64,000 nucleotides of DNA from positions 1,096,343-1,160,342 of the forward strand of contig NZ_JACAOS010000003.1 of the NCBI RefSeq assembly GCF_013386165.1, written 5' to 3'. This DNA is from Pseudomonas gingeri (GTDB taxonomy: Bacteria; Pseudomonadota; Gammaproteobacteria; Pseudomonadales; Pseudomonadaceae). Of this stretch, positions 53,518-61,612 are shown piece after piece. Within the stretch, counting starts at the first letter, position 1, and every line of letters begins with the position of its first letter. The translations under genes and the position numbers were made by a program. Below the pieces are notes generated by a model. That model worked only from the letters and a program-made list of their open reading frames with translations. It ran no database searches and had not been told where the DNA came from.

Positions 53518-54714
53518 CTAGGTCCCGCGTACGCTTGCCAGCACCGCACTCCCCAGCCAACGGCCGGTGCTGATAACCCACACCAGCGCGGCAATCAGCC
53601 CGATGCTCAAGAGCATGCCGTGCACGCCACCCTCGACGATCAGCTTGCCGGCCACGAAAGGAAAGCCGAAAACCCCGAGAAAATAGGCCAGGCTGAACAG
53701 CAACAAGGATTGCGCGGTCAGTCCTGGCGGCGCCTCGTTGGCTGCCAATCCGTTGATCACCGAATAATTCAGGCCATAACCGACGCCGAGCAACGCCGCC
53801 ATGACGCCGTAACTCAGGCTGTCGTGCACCCATTGGCCGAAACCGAGCACCGCCAGCAGCATCAGCGTGCTCAACACACAGGACGCGGCAAACGGATTGC
53901 GCTTGACCACCCAACCGGCAATCAGCAGGCGACAGACGATGGCGGCCCCCATGAAACAGAGGAAAAACAGCGAATAGTCGAGTCCGAGGCTCGCGGCATA
54001 GCTGGTTTGAAAACTGCCCAGCCCACCGAAGATCGCGCCGCCCAGTCCGACCATCAGGATCGAGAACAGCGCCTTGGAACGCAGCACCTGAACGGCCGAC
54101 GCCGCGCTGATCTTGACCACCTGCCGGTTGGCACCACCCGCCTCGTCGCGCGTGCCCAGGCGCCAGAAATACAGGCCGCCGAGGATCGCGGTGGCGGCCG
54201 CGCAGAAGAACGCCGTCTGGATCGGCAGGCCGAAATAGCCGGCGAGCTTGCCGGCAATCGGACCGCTGCCGATGCCGGTCAACATGCTGCCCGAGAGCAA
54301 GGCAAAGCTGTGGGTACGCCGGGCGGGTTCGATCATCGCCGCGACCATGATCGGCCCCAGGGTGTAGAAAATACCCCAGCCCAACCCCAGCACCAGGCCG
54401 CAGAGCAGCAGCCCGAAGCCCATCCCCTGAACCAGGGCAAAGCCCAGCGAAGCGCAGGCCAGACACCCGGCGGCGAAGGCGACACAGCGCGCGGCGCCCC
54501 AGCGATTCATCATATGCCCCGAGCCGATGACCGCCGCCAGGGTGCTGAGCATCGCCGTGGCGATCACTTGCCCGGCATCATGTTCGTTGCCGCCGAAGGA
54601 CTTGACCAGCAAGGCCAGCAGAAAGGTCGAGCCGTAGGCGATCGAGAGCAGGAAGCTGGCCATGCAGAAGGCGCCAAATCCGGCGTTCGGGCGGTTGGTT
54701 GAAAAGGACGTCAT
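53518..54714 (-). CDS. MFS transporter, substrate unknown
   Basis: 398 residues, about 12 helices, no long central loop. The segment FLLSIAYGSTFLLALLVKSFGG near residue 18 and SGHMMNRWGAARCVAFAAG near residue 60 give the MFS fold. Start ATG at 54712-54714 is preceded by GGGAAAAAA; upstream sequence in frame is REP. It resembles drug/metabolite exporters of the YfcJ/YbjJ type, but I cannot assign a substrate. It converges on the DeoR gene and may belong with it only by proximity. Confidence 0.82.
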   Translation of the reverse strand: MTSFSTNRPNAGFGAFCMASFLLSIAYGSTFLLALLVKSFGGNEHDAGQVIATAMLSTLAAVIGSGHMMNRWGAARCVAFAAGCLACASLGFALVQGMGFGLLLCGLVLGLGWGIFYTLGPIMVAAMIEPARRTHSFALLSGSMLTGIGSGPIAGKLAGYFGLPIQTAFFCAAATAILGGLYFWRLGTRDEAGGANRQVVKISAASAVQVLRSKALFSILMVGLGGAIFGGLGSFQTSYAASLGLDYSLFFLCFMGAAIVCRLLIAGWVVKRNPFAASCVLSTLMLLAVLGFGQWVHDSLSYGVMAALLGVGYGLNYSVINGLAANEAPPGLTAQSLLLFSLAYFLGVFGFPFVAGKLIVEGGVHGMLLSIGLIAALVWVISTGRWLGSAVLASVRGT

Positions 54715-54849
54715 GTTTTTTCCCAGGCGTGGTTCAGTGTGCTTTGTAGCACTGCCCGGCCCAGGGTTAGCTAGGGAAATCACGGAGTAAAGATAGAAAA
54801 GCTTGTACGCGATGGTGTCAGGACAAGCACCGAAAATTTCGAGGGCCTC

Positions 54850-54940
54850 ATCGCTGGCAAGCCAGCTCCTACAAGGGACCGTGGCAGCAACGGTGTTTTG
54901 CGGCGATACGCGGACCTGTAGGAGCTGGCTTGCCAGCGAT
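54850..54940. repeat. Inverted REP pair between MFS and beta-propeller genes
   Basis: Perfect 23-base arms at 54850-54872 (ATCGCTGGCAAGCCAGCTCC...) and 54918-54940, 45 bases apart, in the 260-base gap between two co-directional genes. It probably lies downstream of the beta-propeller gene transcript. Confidence 0.9.
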
Positions 54941-54974
54941 AGCGTCAGGACAAGCACCGCTGGCAGCCGGCCGA

Positions 54975-55607
54975 TTATCTTGGTCGACGGACCACGCGGA
55001 TCTTGCCGCTATTCCCGCCACCGCAAAAAAACCGATCCCGGCCATCCGACTCAAGCCCCGATACGCCCATGCCCGCGGGCAAATCGATTTGCTCCAGCAG
55101 CGCTCCCGTTTGCGGATTCAGCCGCCGAACATCGCTCTTGTCGTCTTCCCAGGTGCCATGCCAAAGCTCGCCATCGACCCAGGTCACACCGGTGACGAAA
55201 CGCTTGGATTCGATGATGCGCAGAACCGCCCCGGTTTCGGGATCGACCTGATGAATTCTGCGGCCTCGATGCTGCCCTACCCACAGCGCGCCTTCAGCCC
55301 AGGCAAGCCCGGAATCGCCGCCATCACCGGGGGCCGGCACGCTCAACAGCACCGCCCCGGTTTTCGGATCGATCTTCTGAATACGACCTTCGGCAATCTG
55401 GAACAGATACCGGCCATCGAACGCGGTCCCGGCCTGTGCGGCGACATCGATCGAACGCACCAGCGTCCCACTTTCCGGGTCGAGGGCGTTGAGTTTGTCC
55501 CCCGAGGCAAACCAGACGTACTGGCCGTCATAGGTCACGCCCGCAACCGAGTCGGCCCCTGGGAAAGGCCCGTACTCACGAAGAATGTCAGCTTGAGAGT
55601 TTTTCAT
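54975..55607 (-). CDS. Beta-propeller protein (Vgb/PQQ-like repeats)
   Basis: 210 residues with no signal peptide. Roughly six repeats of a blade pattern ending in LDPESG / IDPKTG / VDPETG / LNPQTG, each followed by a hydrophobic strand (GVTYDGQYVWFASGD, GLAWAEGALWVGQHRG, GVTWVDGELWHGTWEDD). This is the YncE/Vgb/glutamine-cyclotransferase-type propeller fold; no catalytic site can be named. It follows the TPR/winged-helix regulator by 9 bases in the same direction and is probably co-transcribed with it. Confidence 0.75.
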   Translation of the reverse strand: MKNSQADILREYGPFPGADSVAGVTYDGQYVWFASGDKLNALDPESGTLVRSIDVAAQAGTAFDGRYLFQIAEGRIQKIDPKTGAVLLSVPAPGDGGDSGLAWAEGALWVGQHRGRRIHQVDPETGAVLRIIESKRFVTGVTWVDGELWHGTWEDDKSDVRRLNPQTGALLEQIDLPAGMGVSGLESDGRDRFFCGGGNSGKIRVVRRPR

Positions 55608-55616
55608 GCGCTGAGT

Positions 55617-56843
55617 CTAGCCGCTGCTCAGGGGACCTGGGAGTAACAAGGTTGACGGGAATCCCGGTACGGACGGGAGGGTCCAGCGGCAGGCCGGCCC
55701 ACGACCAGAAGCTTGCACCTTGCCCGTCGCCGCCAAGGCATCGAGCGCCCGCTGCACCGTGCGCGGACTGCTGCCCAGGGCAATCGCCAGGGCCGAACTC
55801 GCCCACGATTCACCATCGGCCAGAAGCGCGAGCACGGCGCCGTGCCGCTCCTCGACAGGCGGCGCCAGTATGACCACCCCATTGGATTGTCGCGGCACCA
55901 GCACGAAGCCCTCCCCGGTCGCCCTCACCTGCGCGAATGGGCGAATCTCGCCCCGCAGCCGGCCGATCTCGACTCGTAACCGAACGCGGTACGACTCATC
56001 GGCCTGCTTGCCGCGAAATGCCCGGGCGATAAGGGCCTGCCGTGCGACAGCAGCCGGCCAGCGCTCGGCGAGGGCTCGGAGCAGCGTGAACAACACCGGT
56101 CGCGTCGTCAGCGCTACCTGGGTGCTCCCTTCACGCACCGTATAACGACAGGCATCCACCACCAGCGCCCCGGAGGCGAACAGTTTTTCGACCTCTTCCA
56201 GCAGCAGGAAGCGCTCCTCGCCCCGGGCAATCAGACGTGCCGCGGGCATTTTCAACGCCTGGGAAGCGCTGTCGACTTCGGCAACCAGTGAAGCAATACC
56301 CGCCTCATACGCGGCACTTTCTGCCCGCTGGAGTGCGGCGCGCGCCACTCCCGTCTGCAAGCGCCGGATGGCGATCCCTGCGCTGACCAGTTCATAAGCA
56401 GCCCGCAAGGGTGGCGCCAACACTATCGGTTCCAGTTCGGCAAGCAGACGTTCGGCCTGGTCAAGATGACCGGTCAACAGCAAGCGTCGGGCTTCGAGGT
56501 GACGCGCATGCGCGGCATTCAAACGATCGCCATGGGCTTCGAGAACCGCTCGCGCACCCGTGAGGGCCTTGACCGGCCAGGCCAGATCACGGGAGACCAG
56601 TGCAATCTCGGCTTCGGCGACGATGCAGCGCGCCCTCGCCAGCGCCTCTTGCGGGCCGAAGGCTCGGGCGGCCAGCTTGAGCAGCGCCCTGGCGCGAACC
56701 AGATCCCCCAATTGCGCCATGGCGATACCACGCAGCGCAAGCCCGGGCCCGTCGTCGCGCAGGGCCACCCGCTTCAAGGCGCCAAGGACATCGCCCGTCG
56801 CGAGCAATCGCGCCGCCGCCGCAATCATCGCGTCCATGGGCAT
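55617..56843 (-). CDS. Probable regulator: TPR-like N-terminus, winged helix and C-terminal HTH
   Basis: 408 residues. Residues 1-215 are Ala/Leu/Arg-rich helical repeats, TPR-like (ALLKLAARAFGPQEALARAR, LLTGHLDQAERLLAELEPI). Residues ~235-310 look like an OmpR-type winged helix (VALTTRPVLFTLLRALAERW ... SYRVRLRVEIGRLRGEIRPF ... VRATGEGFVLVP). Residues ~325-380 form a second helix-turn-helix (LGSSPRTVQRALDALAATGK). No receiver domain. It likely controls the divergent DUF899 gene, 116 bases away, and the propeller gene behind it. The ligand is unknown. Confidence 0.7.
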   Translation of the reverse strand: MPMDAMIAAAARLLATGDVLGALKRVALRDDGPGLALRGIAMAQLGDLVRARALLKLAARAFGPQEALARARCIVAEAEIALVSRDLAWPVKALTGARAVLEAHGDRLNAAHARHLEARRLLLTGHLDQAERLLAELEPIVLAPPLRAAYELVSAGIAIRRLQTGVARAALQRAESAAYEAGIASLVAEVDSASQALKMPAARLIARGEERFLLLEEVEKLFASGALVVDACRYTVREGSTQVALTTRPVLFTLLRALAERWPAAVARQALIARAFRGKQADESYRVRLRVEIGRLRGEIRPFAQVRATGEGFVLVPRQSNGVVILAPPVEERHGAVLALLADGESWASSALAIALGSSPRTVQRALDALAATGKVQASGRGPACRWTLPSVPGFPSTLLLPGPLSSG

Positions 56844-56959
56844 CCCGTCAAACTTGTCACTCCCGCCATCTCCTGAGCCCGCCCTAGTCTGTTCACGACC
56901 ACCCGGTAACCGCTCGCACGACCGATGGTACGACGAGCCACAACCAATGGAGAACCATC

Positions 56960-57757
56960 ATGACCACACAGAAGACTGGCACACGGGAAGAATGGCTGGC
57001 GGCGCGACTCGACCTGCTGACCGAAGAAAAACAACTGACCCGACGCGGCGACGCCCTGGCCCAGCGGCGCCAGGCACTGCCCTGGGTGCGGATCGACAAG
57101 GCCTACCGCTTCGACACACCGGCGGGCAGTGTCGCCCTGCTGGATCTGTTCAAGGGCCGCTCACAGCTGCTGGTCTATCACTTCATGTTCGGCCCCGATT
57201 ACAGCGCCGGCTGCCCGTCCTGCTCGGCGATTGCCGATGGCTTCAATGGCATCGTTGTCCACCTGGAGAACCATGACGTCGCCTTTACCGCCATCTCGCG
57301 GGCACCTCTGGACAAGTTGCAGGCGTTCAAACAGCGCATGGGTTGGAGTTTTGACTGGGCCAGCTCATTTGGCAGCGATTTCAACAGCGACTTCAGCGTC
57401 TGGTTCAACGAGGAGCAGCAGCGCGAGGGCGGCATCGTCTACAACTATCTGCGCGAGGCGCCTTTGGCCGGCCCTCCACGCGGCCAGGGCGTCCAGGAAT
57501 GGCAGCAGCTAGGCAGCGACAGTCCGATTGCCCGGATCGCCGCCAGCACCGGCACCGACATTGCCACCTTCACCCGCGACAGGCCCGGGCTCAGCGCCTT
57601 TGTGCTCGAAGGGGGCGAGATCTACCACACCTACTCCAGCTATGCCCGTGGCCTGGACGGCATCTGGGGCATGTACCCGTGGCTCGACCGCGCGCCCAAG
57701 GGCCGTAACGAACAGGGCATCTGGTGGCGCCGCCACGACGAATACGACCAGGAGTAA
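56960..57757 (+). CDS. DUF899 family thioredoxin-fold protein
   Basis: 265 residues. DUF899 pattern: REEWLAARLDLLTEEKQLTR at the start, YRFDTPAGSVALLDLFKGRSQLLVYHFMFGPDY in parts near 55-90, then the redox motif C-P-S-C in AGCPSCSAIADGFNG near residue 95, and the C-terminal WLDRAPKGRNEQGIWWRRHDEY. The fold is thioredoxin-like and may reduce or sense thiols, but no reaction is established for the family. AACC ATCATG has a weak ribosome site (GGAG at 56949-56952). A small membrane-protein gene follows after 3 bases. Confidence 0.85.
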   Translation: MTTQKTGTREEWLAARLDLLTEEKQLTRRGDALAQRRQALPWVRIDKAYRFDTPAGSVALLDLFKGRSQLLVYHFMFGPDYSAGCPSCSAIADGFNGIVVHLENHDVAFTAISRAPLDKLQAFKQRMGWSFDWASSFGSDFNSDFSVWFNEEQQREGGIVYNYLREAPLAGPPRGQGVQEWQQLGSDSPIARIAASTGTDIATFTRDRPGLSAFVLEGGEIYHTYSSYARGLDGIWGMYPWLDRAPKGRNEQGIWWRRHDEYDQE

Positions 57758-57760
57758 TCC

Positions 57761-58039
57761 ATGTCCTCGTCCAGACAAGCGCGGGAAAGCCAATCAGAAA
57801 GCGCGTCAGGCGGCACTGCCCGAAGCATTGCCGCCTGGCTGGGCCTGGCAGCCGCGCCCACTTTCATCATCATGGCACTGCTCACGGCCATCAACGCCCG
57901 CCCTGACATGGCCTGCGCCTCCATGCAGGGGCCATTTGCGTTCGACGGTATGGTGACGATGTACCTGATCATGGGCGCGTTCCATCTGCCACCCTGGCTG
58001 CGGCTATTTTCCGGCCGCGCCAGTCGATCGGTTGGCTGA
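57761..58039 (+). CDS. Small inner-membrane protein of unknown function
   Basis: 92 residues. Two hydrophobic segments (residues 25-43, WLGLAAAPTFIIMALLTAI; and 62-78, GMVTMYLIMGAFHLPPWL) with a short loop containing ACASMQGPF. The start codon lies 3 bases after the DUF899 stop, so it is probably translated with it. AGGAG precedes the ATG. I do not recognise a family. Confidence 0.7.
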   Translation: MSSSRQARESQSESASGGTARSIAAWLGLAAAPTFIIMALLTAINARPDMACASMQGPFAFDGMVTMYLIMGAFHLPPWLRLFSGRASRSVG

Positions 58040-58065
58040 TCAAGTCCTCGACACTGTCGGCAGGA

Positions 58066-58944
58066 TTACTCGCTGGTAACGGTCAGTTTGTCCTGGGTAC
58101 ACGTCTCAAAATCGCTCGCGTCGTGACGCTCGCGCAACTGCCCGGAGAGCTCCCCGGAGACCCGGTTGACCATACGTCCACGCTTTACCGCCGGACGTGC
58201 GTCGATGGCATCGGCCCAACGCTGGACATGGGGGTAGTCCTGCACCGAAAGAAACTCCGCCGCCTCGTAGAGTCGACCCTTCACCAGGCCGCCGTACCAG
58301 GGCCAGATTGCAATGTCAGCGATGCTGTACTCGCTGCCCGCGATGTATTCGCTGACCGCCAGTTGTTTGTCGAGCACATCGAGCTGACGCTTGGTTTCCA
58401 TCGCGAAACGGTCGATCGCGTATTCGATCTTGGTCGGCGCATAGGCATAGAAATGCCCGAAACCGCCGCCCAGGTAGGGCGCGCTGCCCATCTGCCAGAA
58501 CAGCCAGGACAGGCATTCGGCGCGGGCGGCGGGCTCGGTGGGCAGGAACGCGCCGAACTTCTCGGCGAGGTACTGCAAGATGGCCCCCGACTCGAAGATC
58601 CGGATCGGTTTCGAACCGCTGTAATCCATCAGCGCCGGGATCTTCGAGTTCGGATTGACGTTGACGAAACCGCTGCCGAACTGCTGGCCTTCGCCAATAT
58701 GGATCAACCAGGCATCGTATTCCGCGCCGGAGTGACCGAGGGCCAGCAGTTCTTCCAGCAGAATGGTGACCTTCTGGCCATTGGGCGTGGCCAGGGAATA
58801 CAGCTGCAGCGGGTGACGTCCGACCGGCAGGTCCTGGTCATGGGTCGCACCGGCAATCGGCCGGTTGATATTGGCGAATTTGCCACCGTTCTCGGTCTGC
58901 CAGGTCCAGACCTTGGGTGGCAGGTACTCTGATGAGTTCGTCAT
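58066..58944 (-). CDS. yghU: Glutathione S-transferase family disulfide reductase, YghU-like
   Basis: 292 residues. The YghU subfamily has a ~45-residue N-terminal extension (EYLPPKVWTWQTENGGKFANINRPIAG, in parts), as here, before a thioredoxin fold (HPLQLYSLATPNGQKVTILL, NPNSKIPALMD, IFESGAILQYLAEKF) and the helical GST domain. It uses glutathione to reduce disulfides. The ATG at 58944 is taken because upstream sequence lies in the RND operon. AAGGAG is 10 bases upstream. It is the last gene of a leftward set after the RND genes, likely with its own transcript. Confidence 0.92.
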   Translation of the reverse strand: MTNSSEYLPPKVWTWQTENGGKFANINRPIAGATHDQDLPVGRHPLQLYSLATPNGQKVTILLEELLALGHSGAEYDAWLIHIGEGQQFGSGFVNVNPNSKIPALMDYSGSKPIRIFESGAILQYLAEKFGAFLPTEPAARAECLSWLFWQMGSAPYLGGGFGHFYAYAPTKIEYAIDRFAMETKRQLDVLDKQLAVSEYIAGSEYSIADIAIWPWYGGLVKGRLYEAAEFLSVQDYPHVQRWADAIDARPAVKRGRMVNRVSGELSGQLRERHDASDFETCTQDKLTVTSE

Positions 58945-58964
58945 GCTCAATACTCTCCTTGGTT

Positions 58965-60452
58965 TCAATGGGACGCTGCGGCGTCGCCTGCTGCAGCTTG
59001 ATTGACTGCAACCTCAGGCTTGCCGTTCAACTGGGTGATGTTCCAACCGCCGCCCAGCGCTTTGATCAGGCCAACGTTGGCGCTCAACTGCTGAGTCTGC
59101 AAGTCAAGCACCGAACGCCGCGCCTCCAGGGAAGCGACCTGGGCCGTCACCACGTCCAGATACGCGACGGCGCCCTGGCGGTAGCGGGCCAGGGACAGGT
59201 CCTCGGAATACTGCGCGGCGGCCGCGGCGTCACGCTGGTCGACCAGTGCGCTATCGAGCCCGGCGATGGTTGAAAGATTGTTCTCGACCTGCTCGAAGGC
59301 GCCGAGCACGACACTGCGGTACTTGGCCGCGGCCTCGTCGGTAGCCGCCTTGGCGATGTCCACCTGGGCCTGGCGCGCACCACCGTCGAACAGGTTCGCC
59401 ACCAGCGAAGGGCCAATGACCCAAAACAGGTTCGGTGCCGTCAGCAGGTTGGCGAACTCATCACTCTGATAGCCGCCTTGGGCACTCAGGGTGATCGCCG
59501 GGAACCAGGCGGCCTTGGCCACGCCGATACGGGCGTTGGCCGCGGCGATCCGGCGTTCCGCGGCGGCGATATCCGGACGCCGCTGCAACAGCGTCGAAGG
59601 CAGGCCGGTGGGGACACTGGGCAAGGCAATCGGAGCCGTGTTCGTGGCAATGGAATAGGTCGACGCCGACTCACCCAGCATCGCGGCAATCCCATGCTCG
59701 ATCAGCGCACGCTGGACCCGGTTCTGGCTCAATTGCGACTTGACCGAGGACAGCTGGGTACGGGCCCGGGCCACGTCCAGGCCGGAGACGATCCCACCAC
59801 CGTGCAGCCCTTCGGTCAGGCTCAGCGCCTTGGTGTAGGCATCGCGGGTTTCACTCAGCAACTGGTTCTGCCAGTCGAGGCCGCGCAGGTGGATGTAGCT
59901 GTCCGTCAATTGGGCCTGCAGGCTCAGGCGCACCAGAGCCAGGTCGGCCTGTGACGCCTGGGCTTCACTGACACCGGCCGCGACCGTATCGCGCACGCGG
60001 CCCCAGAGGTCAACCTCATAGTCGACCTCGACCCCCAGCGTCGCCGAGTCGTAGACATTCGGCGAGGTGGCCGAACGCAACGGCCGGGTGTCGGACTGAC
60101 GCAAGCGTTGGCCGCTGCCGATCGCCTCGATCTTGGGAAACAACCCGGACTGGGCCTGGGCGACGTACGCCTGGGCCTGGAGATAATGCGCCAGGGCGGC
60201 GCTCAGGTCCGGGTTGCTGGTGAGCAACTGCTGCTGCATGGCATCCAGTTGCGGGTCCTTGTAGATACGCCACCAGCCTTCCCGGCTGGCCTGATCGTCG
60301 GGCGTGGCCAACGTCCACGGGCCCTGGGTATGGAATTGCCCGGGCTCGGGGGTCTTCGGGACTTTCAGCTCCGGTGCGAGCGAACAGGCGCCCAGGCCAA
60401 GGCTGGCGACCAGGTACAGGCCCGAGGGCCACAGCAGGCTGCGCTTAGCCAT
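58965..60452 (-). CDS. Outer-membrane efflux lipoprotein (NodT/OprM family)
   Basis: 495 residues. A lipoprotein signal (LYLVASLGLGAC; C23) then two OEP domains (residues ~65-270 and ~280-475) with LLTSNPDLSAALAHYLQAQA, YEVDLWGRVRDTVAAG, LPSTLLQRRPDIAAAERRIA and the Asn/Ala-rich helical ends. It is the TolC-type exit channel of the RND set. Its start overlaps the adaptor stop by 8 bases, and it ends just before the yghU-like gene. Confidence 0.94.
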   Translation of the reverse strand: MAKRSLLWPSGLYLVASLGLGACSLAPELKVPKTPEPGQFHTQGPWTLATPDDQASREGWWRIYKDPQLDAMQQQLLTSNPDLSAALAHYLQAQAYVAQAQSGLFPKIEAIGSGQRLRQSDTRPLRSATSPNVYDSATLGVEVDYEVDLWGRVRDTVAAGVSEAQASQADLALVRLSLQAQLTDSYIHLRGLDWQNQLLSETRDAYTKALSLTEGLHGGGIVSGLDVARARTQLSSVKSQLSQNRVQRALIEHGIAAMLGESASTYSIATNTAPIALPSVPTGLPSTLLQRRPDIAAAERRIAAANARIGVAKAAWFPAITLSAQGGYQSDEFANLLTAPNLFWVIGPSLVANLFDGGARQAQVDIAKAATDEAAAKYRSVVLGAFEQVENNLSTIAGLDSALVDQRDAAAAAQYSEDLSLARYRQGAVAYLDVVTAQVASLEARRSVLDLQTQQLSANVGLIKALGGGWNITQLNGKPEVAVNQAAAGDAAASH

Positions 60453-61611
60453 GGGGTTTGATCTCCACCCGCACCGCGTCGTTGTCGCCCAGGCCGTCTG
60501 GCGGTGTGTCGATCACCCGGTCGCCGGCGTCGAGGCCGCTGCCGATCTCTACCGTGTCACCAAAGTCGCGGGCGATGCTGATGGTCTTGAACAGCACATG
60601 ATCGTTCTTGTCGAGGGTCGCGACCCGCATGCCGTGCTCGTCGAACACCAGGGCGCTGGCCGGCAAGCGTAGTACATCAGCCTGTACCGGCAAATCGAAC
60701 TGCACACTGGTATAGCCACCCGGCAGCAGGCGACCGCCGGGATTATCCACCAGCAATTGCACCAGGGTGCTGCCGGAAGCCGCCGTCACCGCATCCGCGG
60801 TGGCGATCACCCGGGCGTTGAAGGATTCCTTGCGGTATTCGGGGACGGTGAGCCGGGCCGTGGTGCCGATGCGGATCTGTGGCGAGAAGGTCTGCGGCAC
60901 TTGAACATAAACCCGCAGGCGGCTGACATCCGAGACGGCGAACAGCTCCCGTCCGGCGCTGCCACCGGCGCTGATCAGCGCACCGACGTCGGTGGAGCGC
61001 GCGGTGACCACGCCTTCGAACGGGGCGGTCAGGCGCTGGAAGCCCTTGGTCGCGACCAATTGCTCGACACTGGCCTGGGCCGATTTGACGTTGGCCAGTT
61101 TGGCCGCCAGGTCGCCGGTGCGCTCATCGACATCCTGGCGCGACACCGAATCGGACGCCAGCATCGCCTGCCAGCGCTTGGCCGTGGTTTGTGCCAGCGT
61201 CGCATTGGCCTGGGCCGAGGCCAGGTTGGCCCGGGCCTGCAGGAGTTGCTGGTCGAGTTCGGGGGTATCAATCTCGGCGAGCAATTGCCCGGCCTTGACG
61301 TGGGCACCGATATCGACTTTCCAGGACTTGAGGTAACCATTGACCCGGGCAAAAATCGATGCCCGTGAATAAGCCTCCATCCGCCCCGGCAGGTTGAGGA
61401 CCGGCCCCTGGGGCTGGACGCCCGGGGTGATCAGATTGACGCTTGGCAGCGCCTGGGCGTTGGTCCAGGTTTTCAGTTCCCGTGATTCGTTGGCCCGCGC
61501 AGTGATGCCCAGGGCGACGACGGCGACCAGCAGCGCCAGCCCCACGACAAGAGCGATCAAGCCACGCCGTGAACGAGGGGTCGGGTTGGGTACGATGGTA
61601 TCGATGGACAT
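60445..61611 (-). CDS. RND efflux periplasmic adaptor subunit
   Basis: 388 residues. N-terminal membrane anchor (residues 16-38, RGLIALVVGLALLVAVVALG) with no lipobox, then the HlyD fold: LPGRMEAYSRASIFARVNGYL, LLAEIDTPELDQQLLQARANLASAQ, the hairpin to VEQLVATKGFQRLTAPFEGVV, and the barrel LLPGGYTSVQFDLPV. AAGGGG lies 6 bases upstream of the ATG at 61611, which overlaps the permease stop region by 2 bases of spacing. It connects pump and NodT channel. Confidence 0.93.
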   Translation of the reverse strand: MSIDTIVPNPTPRSRRGLIALVVGLALLVAVVALGITARANESRELKTWTNAQALPSVNLITPGVQPQGPVLNLPGRMEAYSRASIFARVNGYLKSWKVDIGAHVKAGQLLAEIDTPELDQQLLQARANLASAQANATLAQTTAKRWQAMLASDSVSRQDVDERTGDLAAKLANVKSAQASVEQLVATKGFQRLTAPFEGVVTARSTDVGALISAGGSAGRELFAVSDVSRLRVYVQVPQTFSPQIRIGTTARLTVPEYRKESFNARVIATADAVTAASGSTLVQLLVDNPGGRLLPGGYTSVQFDLPVQADVLRLPASALVFDEHGMRVATLDKNDHVLFKTISIARDFGDTVEIGSGLDAGDRVIDTPPDGLGDNDAVRVEIKPHG

Positions 61612-61612
61612 G

